Assembly: GCA_947247005.1 (NCBI GenBank)
Contig: OX365949.1
Span: 22,015,130 to 22,079,129 of the forward strand
Source of the DNA: Spisula solida
Lineage: Eukaryota > Mollusca > Bivalvia > Venerida > Mactridae
DNA: 64,000 nucleotides
Reading direction: 5' to 3'
The notes under the pieces are model-generated. The model worked only from the letters and a program-made list of their open reading frames with translations, was not told the DNA's origin and searched no databases. Shown here one piece after another: positions 1-13,000 of this stretch; within the stretch, counting starts at the first letter, position 1; each line of letters starts with the position of its first letter. The position numbers and the translations under genes were made by a program.

Positions 1-3000
1 CAAACAAATAAACATACACATCTCTTTTCAACGAATGTTTTCAAGACCAGAACGCATAGCAAATCAAACGAGTACATGACGTGTTATAGAAGAAGCAAAA
101 TACTCGTATGAAATTAGTCTGGTCATAAATACAGACACCAAGGTGTCACTATAGATGAATTTATGAGCATTTTAAAACAGTATATAGGCAAAGTGACTAC
201 TAATTCGCCTCATAGACAGCTTGATATTACGATCAGGGAGTAAACATGTGAGTATACCCATCAAACTGTAACAGTAACGTGTTTAATTACTAACTTCTAA
301 AGTCCCTCATTAAACGTTGACATCAATGTCCCACGCCTTACGCCTCGTAATTAGCCCTGATGGCCTATACAAGGAAATATACCGAAAATAATCCAATATA
401 GTATATGTACATAACATAAAATGATGCGGTTATAAATTAAACATCGTGTCTAAAATAAAGGATCGTGAAATTTATTACCTTTAATGCACTGATTACAGTT
501 ACGTGTTATGATATTATAATTGTAATGGCAGCAACACTGTGTGGACGCACCGTGTATGATTTACGGTATCTATCTTCATAATTCATAACGAGCCTGTTAA
601 CTTGTTGTTTTTGTTCAATAAAAGCGTATAATAGATTCGTTCATATTAGATAATCTTAGAAGAACGAAAGCTTCTTGAACTGCAATAGACCATCGAGAGA
701 AGTAAGCCAGCCCCAGATATATTTGAATGTAATCGTGAGTGACTTAAATGCATGATGTACACGGTTCGCTACTTTTTTGGACAACCCTCGTACATTGTAC
801 ATGCAATAGGATGCATTAGAATGAGGTTATTTGTAGAATGCAACAAATGCGTGAACAGTTAATTATGACTACAGATCACATGTGTAAACAAATGCATGTA
901 CAATTAATTATGACTACACATCACATGTGGATGTATATATGGAAGTAATTAAATACCAATTAACAATGTGTTGGTCGGTGACGTTGTTTAGTGCGATGTT
1001 GCGACAGCTTGTAGATTGTCTAGAGTAGAACAATGCAAGTTTAGGACCAGATACTACTATACGGTCAAGTGATAGAAACGTTTTGCTGCGTAAACCTCAT
1101 AAATATATCATAATTAATATGCAGTAACTGTACGATATTATTGTACAAATGTACATAAATATAAGTAAGGTCTGGACTGATGTCGACAGTGATGTTATGC
1201 CTGGTTGAAGCCAATTGTGATAACTTTATTCAAGCCAACGAAATGATGAAATTTACCATCAAATAGGTTGTAAAAGTTACGATCTTTGTACGTTAACGAA
1301 ATATAAAACATACTTTCCTGAACATATTCGTTAAAAGCTATACCCCCTCTTTACGATCTATTAAACATAAATACATTATATAACTTGCTTGTAGATTGAT
1401 CGTTAGAGATAACTATATATTTATTTAATGGAGAGTAACGTAGTATTGATATTAGAGAAAATTAGAGATAACATTTTAATTTGGTTGTCATGGAAACGCG
1501 TTAAAATATATTAAATATAAGCTCAGCATAAGTGTCAATTATCACAAAACCAGCAACATTTAACTTCATAAGTACATACATACATAAACAACAACATATA
1601 ACAACACTGTATACGCTTAAAGTTGTTGGTTAAGGTACCTTAAACACAGGGGATAATCTTAAAAGGCATAGCTATGACATTGTATGTAAATGACTAACAA
1701 TAAATGTTTATATTGTGTAGCTAGATTACCGATGAAACATATGGTTTATGGCAGCTTCCAATGGACGCATTATTTAAGCACCACATATTAAGTTCCGATG
1801 TATTCTTTTTAATGTACAGTCATACATAAATGGCAAATGGAAAAGAAAAATGTAACTGTATATCGAAGAAGTCCAAGCAACATTTTATACTACACACCAA
1901 GAAAGCTCGGACATAAGTAGCAGAAGGATAATAACAAATCGGACAGGGAAGGCAGTACTCCACAGAAACAGCAGAGTATGAAAGGAACAAAAGGAAGACA
2001 GAACAGTTTAACTTTCAACACTAAAAAATACGCCATAGTATGACGACACAGGGACAGGGGAACCCAACACTACGTACAAAAACATTACCATTGATAATAT
2101 TAATATTATAAACATGTATCCTTAATGAGCCTCATTACCTGTAGATAGGAAAATGTAAAGTGTATATATAAAAGGCAGAATGCTAAACACACATCTATCA
2201 CTGTCGTACATATACATCGAGCCCCAGGCTACTTCAAGGGCAGATAACTCCTAACTCGTACAAAAAATACATTTAACGTACTCAGATAAAAACGTATTCA
2301 AGCGAACAGTTACCGAGGGCAACGCAATTCTTCTTTACATATATGTGATATTAAAACAAAGCCTGGAGCAAAATTGTTAATTTAGTGAAATAAAGTTAAC
2401 GATGTATGAAGTGTGCTTAAGGTAAAAACTAATTAAAAGGAAAGATAAAATTTAGGCGAATCACAAATTCGATACTTGTACGATCACAACAAGACGACGA
2501 AATACTCGACTGAACCATAAACATCGAATTTTGTCATTTATTATCCGACGCCGACGGCAATTGTCAGTTCAATATTTATATATAAATGCATATTAAGTTA
2601 AAACAAAGAAAGACTACTAGTATTAGGTTTAATACAGACAAGAGGCTGAAAATGTAGATTATTTTAACTTGCAATTTATGTATTTACGGGCTGGACACGG
2701 TAGCAAATATGTAGGACTGATATATAGCAACCGTATGTCATTCCTATAGTGGAACTGTCTTAAATTATAAAATATATACATCCGAAAATAGAACTGTCAA
2801 GCTTTCAAACTTCAACATGAACTAAAAGTTAATCTCTATTGATATTTGATAATGAGTAACATCGTCGAGTAAACACTGGGACAGGATGGTAATATTGTGG
2901 GTAGGCCGTCTGGGAAAATTGCCTATAAAACTCAATGTATTACGTATCATCTTTATATAAATTCGATTGAATTTAGTGGTCCATGACCAAACGATCAAAT

Positions 3001-6000
3001 TTTGACTCGGTTGAGTAAAGCTAATTACCAACGTCTTGGAGACTACGTTTATTAGCTAAAGTGTACACGACCATAAATGTCGTAAAATAATAAAATTATC
3101 TCAAAATCTGGTAGGAATTTAAAGCATTTCGTTGTATTATCAAAAAAGGCAGACGACACTATTTACACGACACTGACTCATTCGGATCACTTTTACTTTC
3201 AAGGTACATCTGGATTGCTCTTACTTTAAAGCCATCGATCAAAATATACAAGTGACTTAAGCGCTCCTTACTATATCCGGGGCACCATTGCTATTTTTGC
3301 TACAAACGTATTGACTAAAAACTTAATACGTCATTTGTTACCATTGTGAGATAAACTTTTGCTACGAGTTTAACACGGATGCCAGTATTGCGGCTACCTC
3401 TGACAAATGCTGATAACGAATATACGACCATCAGAAATGCAGAAGAAAAGTCACAACTTACTACACAATTAGAGCAAGGTCATTTTTTCATCAGACGAAT
3501 TAGAAGTCATTTTGGCAATCATTTAATGTATGTTATAAGTACTAACATTAGCATTAACCTATAAACGCCAATGGGAATCAATGTCACATGACATGGTTAA
3601 CATCATGACGAAAGAAAGTTGAAGCAATCAGAAATGTATATATTCAAATGTTACTTTAACTAAAACAATATGCTCATATGATACTTGAGTCCTTTCACTC
3701 CCCGACTATGTCCACACAATCAACATTTTAAATGTTGATCATAACCCATGACGTTGTTTATTTCTTTGTTGTTTATTTTTATTATTCCTGATGAAGACAA
3801 TACAGTCGAAACGTTGAGCAATCCTGGAGTTTGTCTTGATTTACTTTATTTATGATCACACAATTCAAAGAAGTATACACATTTCTAGGTTCATTGTTTG
3901 CTATTTAAGAAACCGTATTAGGGTGGGCAACCAAGCAGTCAAAACACCACTCGCTTTATAGAGAAAATCTTGTCCAAATTGTATCCTTTATAAACTTCTC
4001 TATGCGTAAAACTGTTTCAAGTTGAGATGTTTCTAACATGTAAATAGATCATTAGAACACACAACTGTACTCGCATTTTTTACAACAAACCACGCCCATT
4101 TCATTAATAAACAGTAGCACGGAGCCACAAATCATGTCAAAAGGAGCGATCATCTTATAAACCCCTTAATTTGTGTATATATTTACAAAGTAAATAAACT
4201 TTTTTACGTTCCTTTTTATTGAACAGTGAATGTCAAAACTTTATCTTGCTTTCTTAAAGCTTAGTATGAAAGAAAGATACAATTTATGAAAGGGATGCAT
4301 TTGTTAAGGGTATTTAATGCCAATTTGCTTAACAGCTCCGTGATACATATTTGTATACGCTTTTTTATTTGTCGATGCATATAAATATATGTTTTACAAA
4401 CTGATCTACCGTGTTTTTTAAAGAGGGCTTTGATCCGAGATAATCTTCCTCTACATTGTCACATAGAATGTAACTCTTTGTGTAAAATATACGCATTCTC
4501 TTCCCTAATCCAGGCTGAACAAACACAGAAAAGGTTGCTTTCATCGTCTTTATAGGACCGTAAAGATACGCCGCATTCATTTATTAATCTAATTTCATGC
4601 TGATTTTTTACAATATTTTGGGATAAATGTTATCACTGACGATTGAAACGTAATGAAAAGTTGATCATAAGTGGACTGACAGACGAAATTGCCTTCCGGG
4701 GAACCAACACTACTGCCACGACGGAAGTCATGCGATATGTAAATAGTTAATACACACACCAAAGAGCACTTTAAAGACGGTAATTAATAGGTTAAAAGCA
4801 ATTTTGATGAAAACCAATTGAGACTTAAATGATTTTGTATCACCCCCTTGTATTCTGTTTGTTTATAATTGTATTGATACCGCTTTCTTTTCCGCGGTAG
4901 TTCGGTAGTTGACCTAAATGATAAAACATGAATAACGTATGTACGCGTTTGGAAACTATCACCTGTATACGTTATATTTAAAGTTTCAGCAATTTTATAA
5001 TTACACCTACTGCAGTCTGTGTTGAATATTTGTGCTTTGACACATTGTCAACCCCATCCCATTCCTCAGTAGATATAATCTAGACATACCATGCTGCTGT
5101 TCATATAGACGAGAACCTAGACCATTACTACTTTATTTGGCTGGGTTAAGCCATATCACACTATATATACTTCAACAAAACATGTATTGAACAATTCGTT
5201 CCGCGGACGGAGATGTATCAAGCTGTGCACAGGGCCCTAAATGTTAGATAACCTACGATATAAAAGACCCCAATGTATATAAACAAGTCCATAGCCGACC
5301 CTCGGCGTATCGACGTAGTAACCAAGTTACCTCATAATCTTGGTGAAATATCTTACACACATAGCGAGCACAAATACCAAGTTTTACTTTATATGAATGC
5401 AAATAGCCGTGGTTTCTCACTTCGCTAATTGCTAAAACATTTTAATGACACGCAATCGGTTGGGTGACTGGAGGGGTGATTATGTATAGAAATGAGGGCT
5501 ATTATGTTATACAGTTTTTTCAATACGAGTCCCGGGTTTGCTACGCTTTTTAACTCCATACATTGTTTTTGTTCAAAAATTCACTTCTAGCTATTGTTTC
5601 GATATCTGAAGAAACTATCTTTATTGTCAACCTATGTAACTACAAAATGCCTAAGTACTATAAAAACTAAAAACTAAATACCCAAGTCTCTATACTCGCT
5701 GGCCTTATCGCGTAACAATCGTGTAATTAAAAACTGAAAAATCTTTTATTCTTTTTTTTTTCAACTTAGTCATTGGCCCACACTTCAAAACAAGGGAAAT
5801 GTCTTACTTAACTACACGATAATTTTTGGTATGTAAATAAGAGACTTGAGTCTTTGTTCGCATACAAACTGGACAATAACAACGACATACTTTAACAAGA
5901 AGAAGTTACAGCAACTTTGAATGAATAATATCGTGTTTTACAATTGTGACAGCCCAGAAACAAAGTCAGGCGAGTAAATTACCAGTACCGTGGTACAGCA

Positions 6001-6818
6001 AGTCGTGTCGAACAAAGACATGAACTATCATTAGTCTTGACCTTCCAGATGAATTAGTGTGTTCTTATGTAGTACAAATGTACATATTATAAATACCTAA
6101 GATAACAATGGACATAGTTAAGTAAGTCAATTGTCAGAGAAAGCAAAGACTGAGTCATAAGTCGGAGAAAACAGAACTAGACATGAAAGTTAACGACAGC
6201 ATACTCCAACATACAGAAGCTGGTATGCAAAGGAGAATGACTCATGTACAGTAGGCCTGCTACAACAAGCTTAGGTTATTGTACCAACTGTTACACTACA
6301 CAAACATGTTACATTATTCCTTCAACTTTATACATGTACGGTAATTAATCGTATATATTCATTAATATGTTACTGTGCACAACATACGTCTCAACATAAA
6401 AGACAGACTTAACTTTGTGCAAAGGCTTGTGCGTGCAGTCAGGAGCTGTTCTATCATGTGTTATCTATGCCCTGGTGCAGTGTGCTGTATGTCAACTTGG
6501 GAACGTTCCGTTTGTATGTAAGGGACATGGGTAGGGGTTTTACTGTATAATTTACTAAGTATTTGTAAAGGACCATATTTGAAGAAGCTATATATGTAGA
6601 TACACTTGTAGGCCCTTATAGTCTGAATTACTGGAATGGGAAGGACCTCTACCACCATTTACATGTAGAAATATCACTATACCTACCTTAGTTCCCGCGG
6701 AATCAACTTCCAAGCTATTTTTATCACTCAGGCACCAATCACATGACTATCACGTGATGTTGCAAATGAACCGGAACCGGAAACGATTCTTTTTCAAAAA
6801 GGATACAATCTAACATAC
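1..6818. other. No gene recognised; probable ESRP intron
   Basis: AT-rich sequence with only short open frames that look like no known protein. If ESRP continues leftward this is intron. Visible minor structure: an imperfect direct duplication near 856-930 sharing TTAATTATGACTACA, and around 3720-3860 a CCTGATGAAG...GTCGAAACGTTG stretch of the type often left by retroelement ends. I could not find ESRP RRM exons here. Confidence 0.5.
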
Positions 6819-7032
6819 TTCCAACGTTCGTAATGTTTTCAGCTTTATACATTTTCACAAATTCTTTTCTGAGGTCATAATATGAGTAAAGATATTGAGG
6901 CAGAGTAATGTTTTTATTTCCACATTCTGGATGTAGAGCTTGTCGTATATGGTTGGAACCGTCTGTAGCAAGACAAAATGACTTTCCACCATGGCTCGGG
7001 TGTATACCTTTTGCAACAAGAAATCTATCGAA
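6819..7032 (-). CDS. ESRP: ESRP coding exon 3
   Basis: Acceptor TTTCAG precedes the codons FDRFLVAKG. The exon holds the best-conserved ESRP N-domain motifs: SFCLATDG, HIRQALHPE and YSYYDLRKEF. The donor was taken as GTATGT at 6818, leaving one extra base (phase 1). The frame stays open past that site to a stop near 6737, so the exact 3' end is less certain than the rest. Confidence 0.78.
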
Positions 7033-10000
7033 CTGAAATGAGAGAAAAAAACATAATTAACATATTATCATTAGACATAATATATCATTTTATTATGTTA
7101 TTTTAGTTAATAATAAATAGGTCAGCGTATTGATGTTCTCATTGGCGCCGTGACCTATTGAATAAGAAATGAACTTCTTCTTCTACAATAATTATGTTTG
7201 TTCATGCATTCATATTTGAGGCTACCTAATTTATGTGTCATATACATGTACATGTAGTTAACATCTTTTGAAAACTATCATTTGTATAATGACAGAATGT
7301 GAGCAAATTTTAAAAAATACACCTTACTGTATCTCGGTAGAATGTGATACAGTGTATAACAAAGAGTAATAAATAGGATAATATATGTGGAGGTGAGCCA
7401 CTACTGTAGTGACCGCCTAACTTCAATGATTCACGTAATGTATTATCTTCTTTCAAGGCTAAACGCAATAAAATAATGTAGCACGTACATTTTTAAAAGC
7501 CATAAAGCATACCAAAGTCGTACAAGGAAATTTAAAAAGTGTACAACCATTACACATTTTGTAGACATTGTGTTGTCTACCTGTGCGTAGCAGATGTTAT
7601 ACGGCACACGAACATGTCTGAAAATGCACGTTTTGAGCAGCGGAAGTTTCAGACTGATATGTCAAGGAAAACATTCAACAACTCTTCATTTAAAGTCAAA
7701 TTAAGACATGGTACGAGAATGAACATTGTGCACACGTGACACGAAATGATGACAGGAATTTAAAATCGTGTCTGAAGGCTATAAACATACGGGAAACAAT
7801 GGGACAAGAGCCGCAAGACATAAATAATGCTAATAAACTATATGTAGGACTGAATTAACTGTAACAATGTTCGAGTAGAATACCAAATATGAAAATAAAG
7901 ATTAACTTCGTGACTTAAACGTGTGTAAGGGTCACCATTAGATTACGTTTGAAGTATTTAAATGTGAAAGAAGTGTTTAAAGACCGTTTGTTCGTCACGG
8001 GAACGTCCGGAGTTTTTGACAAATGTCTCTACAGCAACACTCGGGTCTCTTTAATGTCGTTGTACGTAAAGGACCGGAATCTGCCGACCGGAATCTGCCA
8101 CGTGCCCTGCTGTTGTTTTCTCTTCAATTAAGCCCACTAGCCCAACCACAAGTAGTACTTATTAACTTCTTATCAAGCTTAATGGAGATATCAAACAGAC
8201 GACACAAGAGATGGTCGGTTTTGGGAAACGCCGGGTGCGACAGAAATGTTCGTGATAAAATTTGCCTAAAATAGGACCGCTATACAGACTTGTATGGCAT
8301 CTCTTTATCAACTCGCCTTTGTATAACTTGGACAAAACGAAGACGAAATGTCGTATCATTTAAAGCAGATGTTTACCATCTTAAAAGTACTGTATCAGTA
8401 TTTTGCAGACGAACTGTTAGAGTTGAATTACAATTTATGTGAGAATCAACCATCAGTTACAGTCAGTAGTCATACGTCAGAACTACATGTATTTCAAACT
8501 GTTTCCAGTTCATAAGTCATTCACATTCGCTCGACCATTTGTAGTTAAACAATTGTGGTGAAATTCGGTCCATAAGGAAACGTTCATTACGTCTAGATTT
8601 GGATAATGGTACGCCGGTGGTTTCCATGACGTGTGTTATAGTATTATTGTATTCTAGTTCTACTCTATAGAATACATCCGGAACCTGTTTGGAGCAACAT
8701 TTCATTTCAGCTCTAAATGAATAATTTGTCATTTTCTGATTAAGCCTACATGTATACCGCTGACATTATATAATACAATGTAGGGAGTGTGACTGGGTCA
8801 TGAGCAAGTACTAGACACGTTTAATACGCGGAAATAACAAACAGCAATCGGTTTAAAATATTAATTAATAATTATAGCATAATTCTGCTTCAAATGATTT
8901 CTCATTTTGTCGCATAATGACAACAAGGTCGTATTTTTTGTAGTACATACTGAGTTATAATGCACAAACAGTCACACTTAATAGGATTATACAAATGGCT
9001 TTTATTTTCTACAATTCGGGCATACAAGTGTAAGATAAATATACCATCATGAGTTTATCTAATAGCTTAACTACCGAAATACTGTGTCAATTTTTAGGAT
9101 TATATATTTATTAGGTTCAAAGTAGGCTTTGATGCTCCACACAAACGAGAATAGATGTTTATTTAGTAAATTAATGGATAAGACGGGATTACAGATTTTT
9201 ACAATAGATCAGAAAAAAAGGAATCCATCGAAAACCAAACAAAAAGTGCCACTTGTAATAATGTTCAAATAATGCTACCAGTAAATTAGTGGTTGGTGTA
9301 TTCCATATTCTTGCTTTGTGTGGATATCACACTGAAATCGCTCCTAGTCAGTTAATTATGTAAATATGTGAAGTATGGCGACATTATTTCAATTTGTGAC
9401 TGAAAATATAGCGTGCGAGTAAATATATAAAATAAATATGTCTCCCCCGATCTATGACATTATCACATACATGTATTAGAATGTCGTATTGTGTGTATCG
9501 TGTAGTTTCTCGTTAATTATGATAACAAGTTAAACAAATATGAGTTTAATTGTTAAAGAGAGAATGCAAATTGGTACCTGAGAGTAAAAGTAATTTGTCT
9601 GAAGGAACGTTTAATATCGAGGTATTTTATTTGGGGTACATAGTCACAAGGACACTGTTTCAGTCACCGTGTCCCATATTGACACAGAACCAACAAACAT
9701 CAATTTCAGTATTTTATTTGACTAAAACATATAGGATGTTTATTGCCAACTGACTAATAGTACTGAGTATACCATGTGGCAAGATGAACGCTCTAATAAA
9801 CAGTCCTGGGATTCCTGGCACTAACTTTGAGAGCGGAGCACCATGTAATGGGTACATAGCAGTGCATGGTGTACCAGTTTTGCATCGAACTAAATACATG
9901 TATACCCTTACAAGACGGTCACATTGTGTGAGCAGAGTGTCTCTTTGATGTTACAACTACTTTATGACATGCATTACATTTCATTCTTGACGAAATAATG

Positions 10001-13000
10001 TAACATGCATTTCCGACATCATTGTCCAAATGTCGTGGAGTCAGTCATAAATATAATTTTATGAACAAATTCCCGTCCAGTTTGATTCATGATTGTGAAA
10101 CTCAAAGCAATTGTGTTTGTTAAGTACTTTTTGTGCATGGTAATTGCCAGTCTTTTAATAACCCCGACTTAGGCACGTATTTTTACCAGTCTGTGACCAG
10201 TCCAAAACCTTATGTTGCACTGCGAGCGTCGGGCAGGTAATCAAACTAGCAACATCTTGGCCAACAATTAGAATTTTTGAATAATGTTCTCGATTTCTTT
10301 ACACCAACTAAATAACGGAAGGGCTGAGTATTTCTCGTGCATTTATACATTCATATTTACATTTGAATCCAACATGTCACCAAGAATATCGACATTTCAT
10401 ACAAAACCGAGTCAAGCTGTGACTCGAAGCTCTTTTGCTATCGGGAATTTTGCATTAAATCAAGCAGACCAGAAAACGTCAATAATCCGGGCAACAGGTG
10501 ATACCGACCGGATGTCAGAACACTGCTTATAAACGCCATCGACACACGGTATATTCTAATCAGCGGTGTTCCTTTAATGTTTGTGTCGGTGCCTTTCAAC
10601 TTTTAATTAACCTATGACGTTTTGTATACATAGATTCACTACGATTGTTTCGCGTGACGAATGGGACAAAATAATTAACGGTAAATTTCTCATCAGCTGT
10701 TTGTATATTTGTATTAGTTACGTATTATTGAAATGAGTATCGGACGACAGCCATACATACACAATACGTCCAATGGAGATTCCAAATATTAAAGCACCTA
10801 ACATCAGAGATTGTAATATTTGCCAACAGCAGGCTCTGAAAGTTTCCTTGTCCCCTTTTGTTCTGTGAAACATGTTACGTAGGTCATCACTTAACATGTA
10901 CTTAAAGGTAATTAACCATGGGCATAAAACGAAATGGTCTTTATTGGGAAATAACCTAGACAAAGGTGGGTTTGTATTGAAGGTTCGTGAGGATAAAATA
11001 TAAAGAATTATCCTGCTGAATGTATAAACACTGAGAGGTCAAGCTTGTTTACAAGTAGAGATAAGTCACAGAACTTGGATAATCAGATATGTTAACAGTT
11101 GTGTTATTAGTATGTTCGCATGGGCTATGGCTTACTTAAATTTGAAACTAAACCATCAAATGCAAATCCAAATGCAAAAAGATTATATTAAGTCAGTCAG
11201 GGAAGGCAGCACTCAACTTAACACATACTAGCTAGTATACACATGAGGTCCGCATGGATACAATGCGACAAGAGAATATCTTGCAAAGAAAACAAAACAG
11301 GTCAACATTCTATCACCACCTTGTATACGGATTGTCATTTAAAGCTCTTGATCAATAAAATGTTGATAGCTTAAACATATCTAAGTATTTCATCAATATA
11401 AGTAACGTATCTTAATCCAAGTATGGCATGAGATCCGTCACCGTTGTCTGACACGTGCTATCTCTTACAAACTACAGATGACCTTTGGTCCCCTATTTGC
11501 GACATGTATTACAGTATATATAGCATTATAGTGAGGGTCGATTTGGTGGAACCGTGTTTCTTCCGAATATTTGCAGAATAGAACAAAACAGAACAGAACA
11601 ATCACTTTATTTGCATAAATTGCTAATCAGCCAGGCAGCCTCAAACTCAGATATGGGGACTATTTCAATGAAATACTAATGTTTCATTCTTAAACTCGTA
11701 CTATTCCAATTGGCATGGTGGTATTATATTGTGCCATTAATTAAATTAAACGTGTGTGTGTGAACGAGTTTCATTCCGTGCATTAAAGTCATGGCACAGG
11801 GGTACTAATGTGGCACAATATGCCATGTTTTTATGATACATCACCATGCATCTGGGAAAATCGTGAACTAATTTCAATTAAAGGCGCATTAATCTTGGTG
11901 CAAATTCAGATCTTAATATATTTGCAATGATAATAAGATCTAAATCTGTCAAAAGTTTAACACAAAACTATAAGTCCTACCTCATCCATCACATGGTCTA
12001 ATGGTTGTGCATTTTTTATGATGTCTTCGTCTAAACCTGTGTCTTGTTTACATTCCTCTGTAATAACTGTTTCTGACAAATCGTTTGGCGTTGGTCGACA
12101 ATAATGGTGTTGCACAGCAACGACCTGAAAAACACGAACAAGAGGTTAAGGTCAATGATACAATATAAATAAACAAAACAACATATTCTTCTTCTTCTTC
12201 CGAGTCATGTGCATGGCTATCTGGTGTATCGACGCACAGGTTCTTTATTAACTTGTAACAACAAAAGGTCAAATAAAAGAGTACATTGTATGAGTTCCCT
12301 TTTGGTGTACACGTGTGTATTAATGTATAAAGAGAACATCACTAATCAGTGGAAACATACTAATGATCCAGCAAATTCCCCGGTACGTATATCGAATAAT
12401 CCTATCAACAAACATGTTAGAATTAATGCCAATGTCATGCACAGAAAGGACGTAGTAGAAAGGACGAGCGTATAGTATACCAATGTGGTTCTCGCCTGTA
12501 ATATGTGATTGTTTTGTGTGCCGATGTGGCTTTAGTGCTATTTGGCGTTGTGAGTGTTTGTTTATGTGCTTCGCTGTTTCTACTGAATGTCGCAGTCCCT
12601 GTCCGATTTATGATTATAATTTTTGTTTCGAGTGTATACATGACTTATTATTGACCATAGAAATAGTCGGTTACTACAACGAGCGATGGTACTACCGGCA
12701 GCGTATTGCTTCATGTTCAGTAGCAACGTCCTAATTGCATGCATACCCCTTGTCAACGGCGCATTAATACTGCTTCTTACGCAAAGAGGACCATCACGCA
12801 CGTGATTCTATCAAATTAAGAAAGTGTAATAATCCTACAAAAGGAATTTATTAACGCACATGATTAAACTGTTTCTATAGAAACGCCTTCAAAAACTATA
12901 GGAAATAAATGTACAGTTGGGTAAGCGGACGCATGTCCAGAAGTAGTAGCAGTTCAACTTGAAGAAAATTATATTTGTTTGTTTACACAACAGCACACGA

